Source: Larix kaempferi (Eukaryota > Streptophyta > Pinopsida > Pinales > Pinaceae). From it: DNA of 64,000 nt. The stretch lies in contig BSBM01001719.1 in assembly GCA_027924585.1 (NCBI GenBank), positions 13,659,001-13,723,000 of the forward strand, read 5' to 3'. Positions 37,594-50,054 of this stretch are shown piece after piece. Position numbers and translations under genes: made by a program. The notes under the pieces are model-generated. The model was not told the DNA's origin. It saw nothing but the letters and a program-made list of their open reading frames with translations, and did not search any database. Positions within the stretch are counted from its first letter, which is position 1. Each line of letters begins with the position of its first letter.

Positions 37594-39951
37594 CTGCAAC
37601 AGGTCAAAAACATTCTGTCAAGAAAAATATTCTAATTTTTAAAATTGATGGAAGCTTTTCCACTCTGCTAATGACCTGAGATGAATCAATGTACAACCAA
37701 CACAAGATTTTAGCATAGAAGTTTTTATACATGTCATTCAAATTAAGACAGATTACATCAATAATTGCTTGCTTGAAACTCCAAATGCCAAAATAACTTC
37801 AGGAAAGAACCTTAAAAGCTAACTTGAAAATGCCTTATGAGGTCTCCACTCAAAAGACAACAAAAAGTAGAATAAATTAATTAAGATCACCTTATATAAC
37901 TCCAAACAAAGCTGTCACCTCTAAAGAGCCAGTTCAAAAGAAAAATTGTTACAACCAGAAATCCCTGAATTGTTACAGATCGTGAATCCGACGAATTGGA
38001 CCCGTCAACTTGTCCTTCCCAGGAGTCATACATGCACAAGACGCATGACCTGCACATGCCACAGGCATGTTTGGCCCATGGGAAGGACAGGTCCCGATGT
38101 GTTGGACACATGGGATGTAAAAAAGTGTACCTGGAAGATAGATAAGATAAGATAATTATATTAATGTCCAACAAGTGACCACTAAAGTAGGTCAATGGGA
38201 CTGTATGCTAACATGATGTCAATACAAAGTGGGAGCGCTAAGACGGCTCTATAAAAGCAAGAATCAGAACTCTAACCTAAAACCAAACCAAAAGAAGCTA
38301 ACTCTATAATGGAGAGCTGGTCCAGAAGAGAGATATACAAAGAGATCTAATCCAGCAAAGAAAGTGGATCTGAAAGCTGTGAAACAAAATGGTGGATCCA
38401 TCACAGAGCGCTGGAAGCATCTCTCCTACCATCCGAGACCGACAGGAGAAAACTCAAAAGAGTACACTGTCTAGAAGAAGACCTGGAAGAATAGCTATCG
38501 TGAGTAGTATGCTGCTGCCTGTAGTCTGGACCCTACTGCTGTGTCCTGGGTGGAGTCATCCGTCTGTTGGGATGGGGTAGAGACTGGCCAAGTCGCTGGT
38601 GTCAAGTGGAAGTGGAGATGGCCCTCCATGTCCTAACAAGAATTTGAATTGGAATTTTGAAAGGCAATGATAAAAATAGAGACAAAGGTCCTTCGAAAAG
38701 GGCTTGTGGGACCCACATTCTTCGCACAAACCTCAAGAAACTTAGGCCATTGGTGAACTTGAGAAAGAAGCTTGGAAAATGCAATCCGAAAAGGTTCTGA
38801 TCAAGACACTAAGAAATTCAAAAAAGGGTCGCAATCAAACTCAACCATCAGGGCCTCCAGAAGTTGACCTACCACCTTGACCATCGTAGAACCAAGCAGG
38901 CAGATGCCATGTGCTCCCATTACTCACACGTGGAGCTAGTCACATGTGTACTTTCAAAGAGATTCTAAAGGGTCCAAAACCATAACCCTAATCAATAGTT
39001 GCAGAATGCAAAAGCCCTAACCCTAACAATAACAACTATCATGACATGTTTAAAACTGAGCCACAAGGGATGAAAGGGGTTTTGTTCTTATTGTAAGACT
39101 TATTATTCCATGAATCCATAGTTGAGCATATTAAAGGAATGGGATATCAAAATAGAAGTGAGGAAGGAGGTGATCCTGTAGTAACCTATTCATGCGACTA
39201 TGTCCATCTACTCCATTGTGAGTGATGATCTTTCTTTTAATTTGCACTATAAATCCAAAAATGAAAGAGCAAGGCACAATCCTTATTTCTAGCTGGAGCT
39301 TTCACAAACAGAGTTTCTCCAGTATACATCGTGTGAATGTTTCAAATTTCAATAATGTGTCCTTTTACCATTGTAGCTTTTCTCTCAATTTTCTTAGTTA
39401 TTTTTCATAAAGAAATCAATATGCATCTGATATTATAATTTGATTATATGTAATCATTGTGCAGTAGAGTATAACCACATGGTATCTACATTAGCATCTT
39501 AAGATTCATTGTGACAAATTATTTGATGACATGATGAGATTCATGTCATCTACTGGTTGGGTGCTCCAAAGTCTACACTACCTAACTAACACGGTATTCG
39601 AAATTTGCTCATTAGGCTTCATGTCACCAACGACCTAGAGACTAGATGTAACAAATAATGGGCCTAGAAGTAGCAATGTGGGAAGGCTTGTCTTTCAATG
39701 TATTTTCCTTGAGGTTAAGCATCCTGAAAAGGAGTAAGGGAGTACATCTTTGGTCTTGATATTGTGCAAACGTTCTCAAAGAGCCATCACCACAAATCTC
39801 TCACTAGTCAATGGACAACGCATTCAAAGATGAAATGGTCTTATGAACCAAGTTTCCACATACATAGTTTACAAATACGATGCTCCTTCTAAAGATATTA
39901 ATTTGTCTCCATGTGCAGTTGATGGGAATGAACCCAAAGATGAGCTAGAGA
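37594..39951 (-). other. Left part of intron 3, possible solo LTR
   Basis: A TATA box GCTCTATAAAAGC near 38250 within sequence starting TGTTAC (37947 or 37971) suggests an LTR, but two alternative ends with chance-level 5-bp matches exist (TGAAT, AAAAT), so I do not fix its borders. Nothing else was recognised. Confidence 0.3.
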
Positions 39952-41719
39952 TGTTGAAGAATGTAGCTCGAACAAGAACTTATGCATAGGTTCAATGTGA
40001 ACGTGTCGGAAGTAGTTCAAGTTAAATTTATTTTGCAATTCACTATAGTAATAAAGCGAGTCTCATATTTAGTTGTTGACTCTGATAAAGTGCATTTTTA
40101 TACATTTGTGATTTAGACTAATCTCAACCATACATCTTACTAAGAGATTAGGGTTTTGGTAGATTAGGGTTTCAGCTCAAGTATAAAGGCAGATCAAGAT
40201 AAAGGGTGACTTGAGTTCATCGGTTGAGCAAGTTTAGAATGTCCAAAAGGAGTTGTGTTACACTGTTAAGCCCTATATTTCATGACATTATATTTCTATT
40301 ATTATAGTAGTATTGTCTTTATTGGTAGGCTAGGACCTTAATTGTAATTGTACCATTTGTCTCTTATATATGTATTCCAAGGATACATTATTTTAGGAGA
40401 AACTCATCTCATCTTGTGCACATGATACATTGTAAAAGGAAGTTGTTCTCTCAAATAAGCTTCTTATTCATCTCTTTATTTTATTCCCAAGGCGTTGGGT
40501 TATTCTTTCTTTCTATTTCTATGCTATTTTGGGAATTTGGTGCATAACATTTGGTATCACAACCATTTTTGCTATAACTTTTTTCAGGGACATTTCAACA
40601 AAAAAAAAATTGAGGAGCCTCGGGAGACATCTCAAGGTACCTGTGGTAAAAACTTCAGGTCCTTGTCCACAATAGTTTTGGGGTTACAGTCTATGGAAGT
40701 TGGGGATTTTTACTAATCCAAAAACTAGTCTCAAAAAGGTGTTCTTCGTAATACTATCACATCTAAAACTTGAAAGTTCCAAATTGAGTGCCACCAGTTG
40801 CATCAAAAAGAGACAGAATATAGTGTTTGACGTAAATATTTCAAAAGAAGAACCAGAAAATAGGACACGTGGAAGGCCGTACAAGTTTGCTCTCCTGAAA
40901 GGGACAAAAACAAGAAGTTTTGGGAAAGTTACCATAACTTTCTTTGGGCACATCAAAATTTGATCAAACCTGTGGCATTACAGAGAAGACATACCATATT
41001 ACCAAGCTACTACATGTAGAAATTTCAAATTCAGAGGAGCTAAATTTCAGAAATAATTCAGGAGAAAATTCGACTAGAAAGACAACCTACAAACAAAGGT
41101 TTTAAAAGGTATGTTAACTTGAAACTTTCATAACTTTTGATTGAAAGAATCGTTTAAGCGATTCAAAGGTGTAATAGAGAAAACAAATAGAGAAGAACTC
41201 TAGTAAATATTAGTGGGCTAAAACGGAAAGAGGTGGAGCAAAAATTTCTACACTTGCTAAACCTCTTAAAGGCTCAACCATGACACAAGATGAACATGAT
41301 GATGTGAACTTTGAGGTGTCCAAGCTTACCGAAAGAGTAGTAAACATTCAAAATATAATGCTAAGAAAGGTGGACATTATGAATATGGTAAATAAGGATG
41401 AATTCTAAACATTCAAAGGGGATATGCAAGTTGAATTCCAAACATTCAAGGGGGATATCCAAGTTGACCTCAAAAAGAACCTTGAAAACATGAGGAGAGA
41501 AGATGTGAAGGATATAAACAACCTACTTACTCAAAAGTCAACTCCTTGAGAAGAGGATAAGGAGAACAAGATGATGGAGTCCCATTCACCTCAGGAGAAA
41601 ATTCTATCATACTCGGAGAACAAGAGTTATTAGTACCGACACATCACTCATCACTCCATAATCCACATCATCATGGGTTCAACTCGGGGCTAAGGAACAA
41701 CTTCATTCCTAAGATTGAT

Positions 41720-42256
41720 ATGAGAAAGTTTGATGACAACGATTCAATAACATGGATACTCCAGATGGAGCAATTTTTTGATCTACACCAAATTAAATAT
41801 TTACAAAAGGTAACTATTGCATACTTTTATTTAGAACCTAATCAATTTGTGTGGTACCAATGGCTTTGTGACCATGTAAAGGACTCTCTTGTCTCTCAAT
41901 CTACATTTACGAATGAATTGATAGCACGTTATGGAGATATTAAGAACGACAACTTCTTTATCCAATTAATAAATCTCAGGCACAAAGCTCCAGTTACAAA
42001 GCACTTTAAACAGTATTAAAAGTTGGATCTTAAAGTGAAGAACATTCTAGAGGATAATTTGTTGGATATCTTTATGAGCACTTTAAAGGAGAGCATTCAA
42101 CATTGGGTATTTCTCTCTGAACCTAAATCAATGGAGAATGCTTTTAGTTTGGCAAGGAAATTTGAAAGTAAAAATATGGCTACTACTAGGGTTGCTACAA
42201 ACACCTATAGAGAGGGAAATATTTCCCCTGTAACCTCACTCAGCCCAAAAGGTTGA
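41720..42256 (+). pseudogene. Chromovirus gag (capsid) remnant
   Basis: Two adjacent open stretches, 41720-42019 and 42023-42256, read MRKFDDNDSITWILQMEQFF and onward (typical retrotransposon gag capsid start), then LVSQSTFTNELIARYGDI. An in-frame-shifted stop lies between them near 42019. A zinc-knuckle-like Cys-rich part may follow near 42300. Around 42500 MLIDSSSTHNLI marks a mutated aspartic protease active site (DSG to DSS). Confidence 0.75.
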
Positions 42257-42905
42257 CACCTCAACAAGTGGGAGAAAGAAGAGCAAAAGGACTATGTTTC
42301 AATTATAACAACAAGTACAATAAGGAGCACAAGTGCAGCGAGAAGAAATTATTTTACATAGATTGAGAAGAGGATGAAGATCCAGAACTGCAACAGTCTC
42401 AGGCACAACTAAAAGATACTACCATGCATTGGCCAGCATTAGCACCCCTCAAACTCTCAGTATAGAAAGATATATCAAAAAGAAAAAGGTAACAATGTTG
42501 ATTGATTCTAGTAGTACGCATAACCTCATTAATTGCAAATTAGTCAAACTTCTCAATTGATTTATATATCCAACACCAAAGTTTCAAGTAATGATTGCAT
42601 GATTGCAAATGGAGGTACATAAATTGTTCAGGGAAGTGCCATAGTATTAAGCTTACTATGGGGGAGTAAGATTGCAATCCAAAAGGGTGGTATTGATGTT
42701 GTATTAGGGGTCCAATTGTTCCAATCATTGGGAACAATGGTTCTTAATTTGTAGGAACTTTTCATGAGATTCTCCTTAGAAGACAAGGAAATTGAACTCA
42801 GAGATATTCTAGGGAAACCCTCTAAAGTGATAAGCTCTAATAGCATGACAAAGTTGCTAACAAAGGGACACCATGATGTAAGTGCACAATTAAGCTCACT
42901 AAATT

Positions 42906-44312
42906 GGTGGCGTTTAAAGAAATCACCAGAGGTTAAAACCCGCGTTTTCTCAACAATCGAGGTTTCAGTTCCTTGGCAGCAAAACGACCAATTAATTGAT
43001 GCGGGTTAGATCATTGAACTCGGGTTTCAACGAGATGTCAACACGGGGCATTTCTAAATTTCATCGAGGGTCCACCTTTCTTCCTTTGATTCGTATCAAC
43101 GTGAAATGTCTCCTCTCAGTCGCCATTTTTGGCGTGACTCATTGTTTAGGGCCATGACTCAGATCTGGCAATCCCGCATTTTCACTTAACCGCAAGCGAC
43201 CAGCCTGTTCATGCAGCCACAGGTAGTGACACAGCAGGTCCAAAATTAAAGATCGTGATACGCTGATTGCCCCAACCGATTGATGAGTAATCGCCTTTTT
43301 CATTAGCAGCTGTTGCATTTTTTATGAGTCATCGTTGATGAGCTTTATTTTGGTTACATGAGGGTTGGTATCACCAGCCTAAAATAGCAGTTCCATTTAA
43401 TAAACTGCAGGAATCATGCTTTCGATGGAGAGAAAAAAGTGGATCTAATTCACTTTTTCTCTATTATTTTATTATTTTTTGTTTTGGAAACAATATGTGA
43501 GGCTTTTTTGGTCTTTTTAAGGGGCAAGCCTTCTCCATTGTAAGGATGGAAAAACTTGGAAAACTTTCTCTCCTTGGAGCTTAATGAAGAATATTATGGG
43601 TTTTTTTGGACAACTGAGCATTTTTGTGGCGTTATCTTGTGATATTTTTAGATGAGTATGAGCATTTCCAGATTCTGCTTTTTCTTTTCTTGTGTAAGAG
43701 GCCATAGAAGGGTGACAATCCACCACGTTGGAAGGCGAAGAATTCCTAGCAGCCCACTTTCTTTTTCCCTTTGGTGAAGAACTCTTAGCATCTGCTTTCT
43801 TTTTCCCTTCGTAAGCGTGCATACACAGGTATTGATTTTTACATTTAATCTAGTTTGATTGTGTAATATTGATCTTTGGTTTGCATAACGCACCTCCCGC
43901 AGCTAGAGAAGAAGAAGTACTCTTTTTGATTGCCAAACACTAGACTGAGCAGGGCTTGCTCAATAATGCGATCTTTCCCCCTCAGTCACATATAACACAA
44001 GGCCCCTTTGATCTCTCTTTTGACTCCATTCGCCCCTCTGATATACTGGCACTGGCCTCTCCTCGAGGACTGATCCTCCCAACTTTCCCATCACTTATTC
44101 AAAACACATTTTTCTGTTACAATCGTTTCCTAAGGCAGCCTCTTCAGTTCACCTTGCCCTCCGTTGCACCTGCCTTAGCGATCCTATCTTAGGGATACCC
44201 CCCTTGAGTTGGAGAAGAGCCAACCTGAAGCGAGAGGAGAGGAGTGTGGTGACATTGGCCTCTCTCCAAAGAGTTGTCACCCAGCTGCTGTGTTTACATT
44301 TTGGGCTTCAAC
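42906..44312 (+). mobile_element. LTR-like insert D replacing chromovirus RT region
   Basis: The chromovirus sequence stops near 42905 and resumes in integrase near 44313. The insert ends GGGCTTCAACA and carries, at about 44195-44275, the TACCCCCCTTG motif followed by two hairpin-forming stretches in the same positions as in giant LTRs A-C, but with different stem sequences (GTTGG/CCAAC; GGAGAGG/CCTCTCC). It is probably a diverged LTR of the same superfamily; the left border and target duplication are unresolved. Confidence 0.5.
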
Positions 44313-45044
44313 ACACACATGACAGTTTTGGGCGACAACACATCCAATAAACAAACACAATGGGTCAAGTGGTTGCCCTTGGCAGAATGGTGGTACAACA
44401 CATATTTATGTACTTCATCAAAAATGTCACTATTTATGGCACTTTATGGCTATCGTCCTCCATCCATCACATCATCCTTAAAAGATAAAGCTAAGGTTCA
44501 AGCAGTGGAGAATCACATAGAGCACCAACAAGAGGTTCTCCAACTATTGAAAGACAACATGGCTATAACACAAAATAGGATGAAACAACAAACAGATCAA
44601 CATCATAGTGAAAAGAAATTTGAAGTTGGGGACTAGGTATTTTTGAGGCTACAACCCTACAAACAGATGTCCCTCAAGCAACAAAAGAAGGACAATAAAT
44701 TAGCACCCAAGTACTATGGTCCCTATGAGGTGTTGCAAAGGACTGGAAGTATGGCTTACAAATTGGAGTTGCCTCCATCTTCACGTGTACATCCAGTCTT
44801 CCATGTTTCATGCCTAAAAAAGGTAATTGGTGACAAGATCCTAATCCAGACTATTTTACCAGAGATTGATGAAGAAGGTAAAATGATATTAGAACCTAAA
44901 ACAATCCTTGACACACGAATCAAGAAACTACGAAACCAAGCAATTACTGAGTATCTCATCAAGTGGAAAAACTTGCCAATAGAACAAGTTACATGGGAAG
45001 ATGAGTTCTTCATACAGAAACATCCACAGTTAATCAAGTGTTGA
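44290..45044 (+). pseudogene. Chromovirus integrase C-terminus with chromodomain
   Basis: 44290-44636 reads NKQTQWVKWLPLAEWWYNT and FMALYGYRPPSI, the end of a gypsy integrase core. After one TAG (44634-44636), 44643-45044 reads KLAPKYYGPYEVLQRTGSMA and VHPVFHVSCLKK, the GPY/F module. It then has an acidic linker and a chromodomain (ITEYLIKWKNLPIEQVTWED). The chromodomain places the element in the chromovirus branch, whose chromodomains guide integration to heterochromatin. The N-terminal two thirds of pol are absent. Confidence 0.85.
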
Positions 45045-45717
45045 GAACAACACTTGTTTAAAGGGGAGGGGCATGCTAAGCCCTATATATTGTGACATTA
45101 CATTTATGTTATTATATTAGTATTGTCTTCAATAGTCAACTAGGACCTTAATTATAATTGTAGGGTCAGCTAGGACCTTAATTGTAATTGTACCCTTTGT
45201 CTCTTATATATATATATATATATACCAACGAGACATAGTTTTAGGATAATATAATCTCATCTTGTGCATATATTGTAAAAGGAGATGCCCCCTCGAAGAT
45301 GCTTCTTATTCATTTCTTTATTTGATTCTCAAGGCATTGAGTCACTCTTTCTTTCTATTTCTATGTTATTTTGGGAATTTGGTGCATAATAAGACAAGGT
45401 CAAGAAGCAGATAGAATGTAATGTATGGATTTCATACATCTCGTTTGTACAGTAGTACGAAATAGTCCGTACAATCATACCAACAAAGTCATACAGTAGG
45501 CTAGTAGACTAGAAAGCAAGCTTTCTTGTTTTTCACCAAACAAATTTTCTCGATAACTATAAAACTCTATTTTTTTACCATAAAAACTATTAGTTTGACA
45601 CCTTATGGAGGTTTCCTTGTAAGCTTTCATTTGTTAATGAAAAGTTGATTTGAAGGAGAAATTACCTATGTATTGTGTTTATGCTACCACTATTTGCTTT
45701 CCAACTATATGTGTGAT

Positions 45718-45941
45718 CTGAGCTGCGGGGAATCGCTCTAGACCCCTCCGCTTCACTCCCAATTCGTGATCCCGAAGGAATCGCGATTCCTCCCGGGATC
45801 GATTTCCCAATTCGCAATTCCTTGGAGAAAAAAACGCTCCCTGGAATTTTAGGAATAGATTCGGAATCGACGCTTCCGGATTGATTCCTGAGTGATCCCG
45901 GGCAAAAAAATCGCTCCCGAAAACGCTTCCTGAGCGATTCC

Positions 45942-46000
<59 letters not shown>

Positions 46001-47422
46001 AAATACGCTCAGGAAGCGTTAATTGCCCAAATTATCGAGGATTGGATAGGGTTAATTTGGGCAAATAAAGTCTATTGGACTCATTCTATGCCCTCAGTGG
46101 TAAACAGTTTGATGTGCCCCCCATGGTAAACAGTTTAAAACTTTGATGTACCCCAGGTTGGCAAAGAGTAGTTTCACAGATGATAAATGCATTTTCTGCC
46201 CCAAGATGAAGTTGTCAAATGCATTCTTTGGGAGTGCCGATTTTCTTGTCAATGTTGGAAATTAGCACAGCATAGGTTCTCTGAAATGATCCAGGGTACC
46301 ATTCATTGGAGAGCAGCTATTCTTGGGGACTAACTCTTTCATCAGTCACTTTATCAAGGCTTGTGGCATTGTATCCATATTGCTGTTATGTTCTCTTTAT
46401 GGAAATTGTGTTGTAAGTGTGTTTTTGAGGACTCTAGTGGCACTGTTCTTCCTTTCAAGGGCTGTGGATGGATGAGCTTTGTGCCCAACTCAAGGTTGAA
46501 GGGTTTTTGCTCATTAGAGATGAAAAAAGTGAATTAATAACTCCATATTTAGAATTTATTGTAGCTGTAACTGCAATAAGATAGCTGCTACAATGTCTGT
46601 ATATTCTTATCTTTTCTTGTACAGATTTTGTTCTCCTTGTACATAACTGTTTTATGAGTAAAATAAGAAGTATATTTGAAAAAAAACACTTTTACAGGAG
46701 TTTCAAAAAGCTCTATCCCATTGTTTGTCGAAACCTTGGCCTTGGGTTTACCTTCACGTCATATATCAGAAAATGTTATTATAGAAATTGGATGAATAAA
46801 TAAGGAAAATTTGGCAGTAAACTGGTAAAGGGGCCTTTTCAGAAGCACCTTTGCAATATCAATAAAGTTCATATTCTATTTAGAAGGGATAAAAGTATAA
46901 AATAGAAAACCGTATGCATGTTAATTTTAATCAAATTCCAATTAATACAGTTTGGTTATATGAGAAAAGTGGTATTGACATAGGAGGGTCAAATACATGC
47001 AGCATTGTCTTAAAGTCGATGCCATCAGCTACACATTTGTACTTCCCTTACAAAAATTCAACTTCTGTTACAAAAATTCAATGACAGAGTTTGTTTGATA
47101 AAGTAAATCTTAACAATAACTTAATATCTTTGCAAGTTTGATATTGGATTTAAAGACATCACTTGCAAATGGTCATTGCCATAGTTATGTCATTCCAGAA
47201 AATCTTCTGAGATGTCCCAAATGATTGATGTTATATCAATGTGTACTAAATGGTTATATGAATATCTATGTTTTCATGTTTTCTATAGCTAATTTGGCAT
47301 AATACATGTTTTTTTTAATATATATGCATCAAAATATATTAAAATATATATTATATAAAATACGCTCCCGAAACGAAAGCTTTTGAAAATTTCGCTTTTC
47401 GCTCCCGCTCCCAACAGTGTAG
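45718..47422. mobile_element. Non-autonomous hAT-like element (1705 bp) in copia-2 5' LTR
   Basis: It interrupts the LTR exactly between duplicated 8-mers TGTGTGAT (45710-45717 and 47423-47430). The ends (CTGAGCTGCGGGG and, inverted, CTACACTGTTGGG) are only loosely complementary. Subterminal regions are filled with CGCTCCC/CGCTTCC repeats in both orientations, as hAT subterminal repeats often are. No transposase frame was found. Confidence 0.75.
45922..46020. repeat. (AT)n tract flanked by 15-bp perfect inverted arms
   Basis: AACGCTTCCTGAGCG (45922-45936) and its exact complement CGCTCAGGAAGCGTT (46006-46020) flank an (AT)n run of about 50 bp starting at 45945. Confidence 0.95.
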
Positions 47423-47600
47423 TGTGTGATTGTTGTTGTGTGAAGAATTTAATTTCTACAATTAAATATTAGTCTCGTTTAGTTGAGAACATAAGGACAT
47501 CAATCACCTAGGTTTTGGAATTTCACATGGTATTAGATCCTCTCTAGGGTTTCAGCGGTAATCCCTATCAGATTTGGAGTTTGTGTGTTAGAGCTCAGAG

Positions 47601-48540
47601 ATGGCATCAACTAGCCTCAAGTTCGAGGACAAATTGGAAGGTGCCTCAAATTTTCTATCATGGAAAGTCAAGGTAACTCTTCTATTAGAAGAGAATGATC
47701 TTTGGGATATCATCAAGGATGTAGTGACTCCATTGATAGGTCCACGGGATATGGCAGTTCACAAGAAGAAAGAAGTGAAGTCCAAGCGGATGATTGTGGA
47801 TGTTATAAAGGATCATTTCATCCCTCATATATCTAAGAAGAAGACAACGAAAGGGATGTTCGATGCCCTTGTTAACCTTTACCAATGCAAGAACATAAAT
47901 AGGAAGATGATATTGCATAATAGACTCATATCTATATAGATGGGAAGATCAGACACAATTACCAGTTACCAGATGAAGGTCACATAGATTCATGATTAAT
48001 TTGCAGTAGTTGGGGAGAAAGTTGAAGACAAAGAGATAGTGAATTAGGCACTGAAAGGGTTCCCATCTCAATAGGAAACATTTGTCCAAGGTGTTTATGC
48101 TTGGGAGAATCTTCCCTCCTAAGAAAGGTTGTGCGATGACTATATCTAAGAGGAAACTCAAATGGAATCCAAGGCCAACAAGCAAGGAGTTGACAATGAC
48201 CATGCCCTAATTGGTCAAGCAAAGAAGAGCATGGGTAAAGGACCCATCAAGGGTAAGGTAAATAGTGAGGAATCAACCTCACATCCAGGGAAGAAGGACT
48301 TGAGTAAAATCAAGTGCTTCATATGCCATAAGCATGGCCATTATGCATCACATTGTCCAGAGAAGAAGAAGGGCAAAGGGAATTAGTAGCAGAATCAGGT
48401 AGCAACCTCAGTTGAAACTCAGATGAACGAATTTGCCTCTAAGTTCGAGAAGGATTTCTCGATGTTATCTTGCATTTCTATTAGCATGGTTCTGAGGAAT
48501 GCTTAGTATGTAGACAGTGGAGCATCTAGGCATATGACGT
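47601..48540 (+). pseudogene. copia-2 gag and protease remnant
   Basis: 47601-47939 reads MASTSLKFEDKLEGASNFLS and continues as copia gag. Several stops interrupt 47937-48160. 48162-48386 contains a CCHC zinc knuckle CFICHKHGHYASHC. Near 48508-48540 YVDSGASRHMT is a copia protease active site (DSGA). The order is that of an intact gag-protease, with multiple nonsense changes and frameshifts. Confidence 0.88.
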
Positions 48541-48582
48541 CATATCATCAACCCAAGAGTTATTTTCAAGTCTTAAAAAAAC

Positions 48583-49766
48583 ATGTCTCAAGAGTTCGAT
48601 GACAAGTATTCAATAGAAAGAGTTGGTACCATTCTTTTCCAACTCCAATCAAGTAACTCTTTAAACTTTGATGATGTGTTGTTTGTTCTAGGTCTCAAAA
48701 AGAATTGGCTTTCAATTTTGTTTATGGAAGATAAGGGCTTTGCAATAGAGTTAAAGAACCAAGAAGTCCTTATCAGACCGAGGAGTTTAGCCTACAATCA
48801 GCTCAAGTAATCTGGGTTAGAAAAGGCAACCTATATAGGTGACAAGGAACAACATTCATAACATGAACAACTTGTGTGAGTTATGGCACAAGAGGATGGG
48901 GCACCTACATCATAGTGTGTTGCCTATTCTAAAGGAGATAGTCACAGGTCTTCCAGAGTTCAACATTAAGCAACAAAAAGTATGCAAAGGGTGCACGCTT
49001 AGCAAGCATGCCTAGGTTCCTTTCCCAAGCAACGAGCATAGGTCTAAGGGCATTCTAGACCTAGTGCATTCATATGTATGTGGACTGATACCAATAGCAT
49101 CAATCACATGAAGTATGTAGTATGTTTCTTTCATTGATGACTTCTCTCACAAAACTTGGATCTACATCATAGTGCGTTGCCTATTCTGAAGGAGAAAGTC
49201 ACAGGTCTTCCAGAGTTCAACATCAAGCAACAAAAAGCATGCAAATGTATGTGGACTTGTGACAATAGCATCAATCACATGAAGCATGTAGTATGTTTCT
49301 TTCATTAATGACTTCTCTCACAAAACTTGGATCTACTTCCTAAAGAAGGATGAGGTCTTTAGCAAGTTTCAAGAGTTTGAGGCTCTAGTCGAAAACCAAA
49401 CAGGGAAGAAGATCAAAGTTTTGAGATCAAACAATAGGGGTGAGTATACCCACAAGGAGTTCAAGGGTTTCTACAAAGATGCGAGAATCGAAGGGGAGAT
49501 GATTGTTTTGTACAACACACAACAAAATGGGGTTGTAGAGCAAAAGAACCGATCCATCATAGTGATTGCTAAGGCCATGATTCATGACCAATATTTACCA
49601 ATGTTTATATGGGCAAAGTGTTGAGACCTCGATGGTTCACTCAGACATTGAGGGATGCTCCTTAAATGTTGAGGCTTCTAGGAGCACATTTAGGGAAAGC
49701 GTACCTCTAAAGAAGTTTCCAAACTACATGGCATTGATGAGCAGCATCATAGATTCCGAGCCTTAA
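48583..49766 (+). pseudogene. copia-2 GAG-pre-integrase and integrase remnant
   Basis: LCELWHKRMGHLHHSVLPIL with CKGC further on forms the HHCC zinc-binding region (about 48880-49000). An imperfect internal repeat (48909 and 49166 share CATCATAGTG...) disrupts the core. 49421-49624 reads VLRSNNRGEYTHKEF, where the usual catalytic Asp of the SDN motif is Asn, then TQQNGVVEQKNRS, which keeps the Glu. The enzyme would be inactive. Confidence 0.85.
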
Positions 49767-49795
49767 AATTTTCAATAGGCAATAGACCAGAAGGT

Positions 49796-50054
49796 TTGGA
49801 GGAATGTCATTGTGGAGTACAACATCATGAAGAACGATGTATGGGACAAAGTGCCAAGAGTGCCAAGACCAGAGGGGAAATCAATATTGAGTTCCACGTG
49901 GCTCTACAAGATCAAGTATGCAACAAATGGCAACATAGAAAAGTACAAAGCGAAGTTTGTGGTGAGAGGGTTCTCCCAATTGGTAAGTACACTTCCACTA
50001 TAGCAGTGATGTCTTTAGTTTCCATTATGGGATGGAGGATACATCATATGGATG
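49796..50054 (+). pseudogene. copia-2 reverse transcriptase, 5' part
   Basis: STWLYKIKYATNGNIEKYKA and FVVRGFSQ are the start of a copia RT. After a frame change, GWRIHHMDV at 50026-50055 runs into the nested gypsy element. The sentence resumes at 56870 as KTTFLNGIIEE, which fixes the insertion point. Confidence 0.9.

Larger units (their letters stand above)
40264..45391 (+). mobile_element. Ty3/gypsy chromovirus inserted in copia-2 5' LTR
   Basis: LTRs at 40264-40549 and 45074-45391 share TGYTAAGCCCTATAT...GGTGCATAAYA. The right copy is lengthened by a short internal duplication and a (TA)n tract. TTGGTATCACAACC (40551 on) is a tRNA-Met-type primer site, and AAAGGGGAGGGGCA is the polypurine tract before 45074. 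The interior keeps gag, a protease remnant, the integrase C-terminus and a chromodomain, but RT, RNase H and most of integrase are missing and replaced by sequence at about 42.9-44.3 kb. The flanks (TACAC, AGACA) do not form a clean duplication. Confidence 0.85.

Noticed and set aside
37947-39257. Solo LTR with AAAAT or TGAAT duplication in intron 3
   Set aside because: Two mutually exclusive borders fit equally well with low-complexity 5-mers and the ends lack matching TG/CA inverted bases.
40259-45396. Target duplication for the chromovirus
   Set aside because: TACAC and AGACA do not match; boundaries rest on LTR alignment and on the restored copia LTR length instead.
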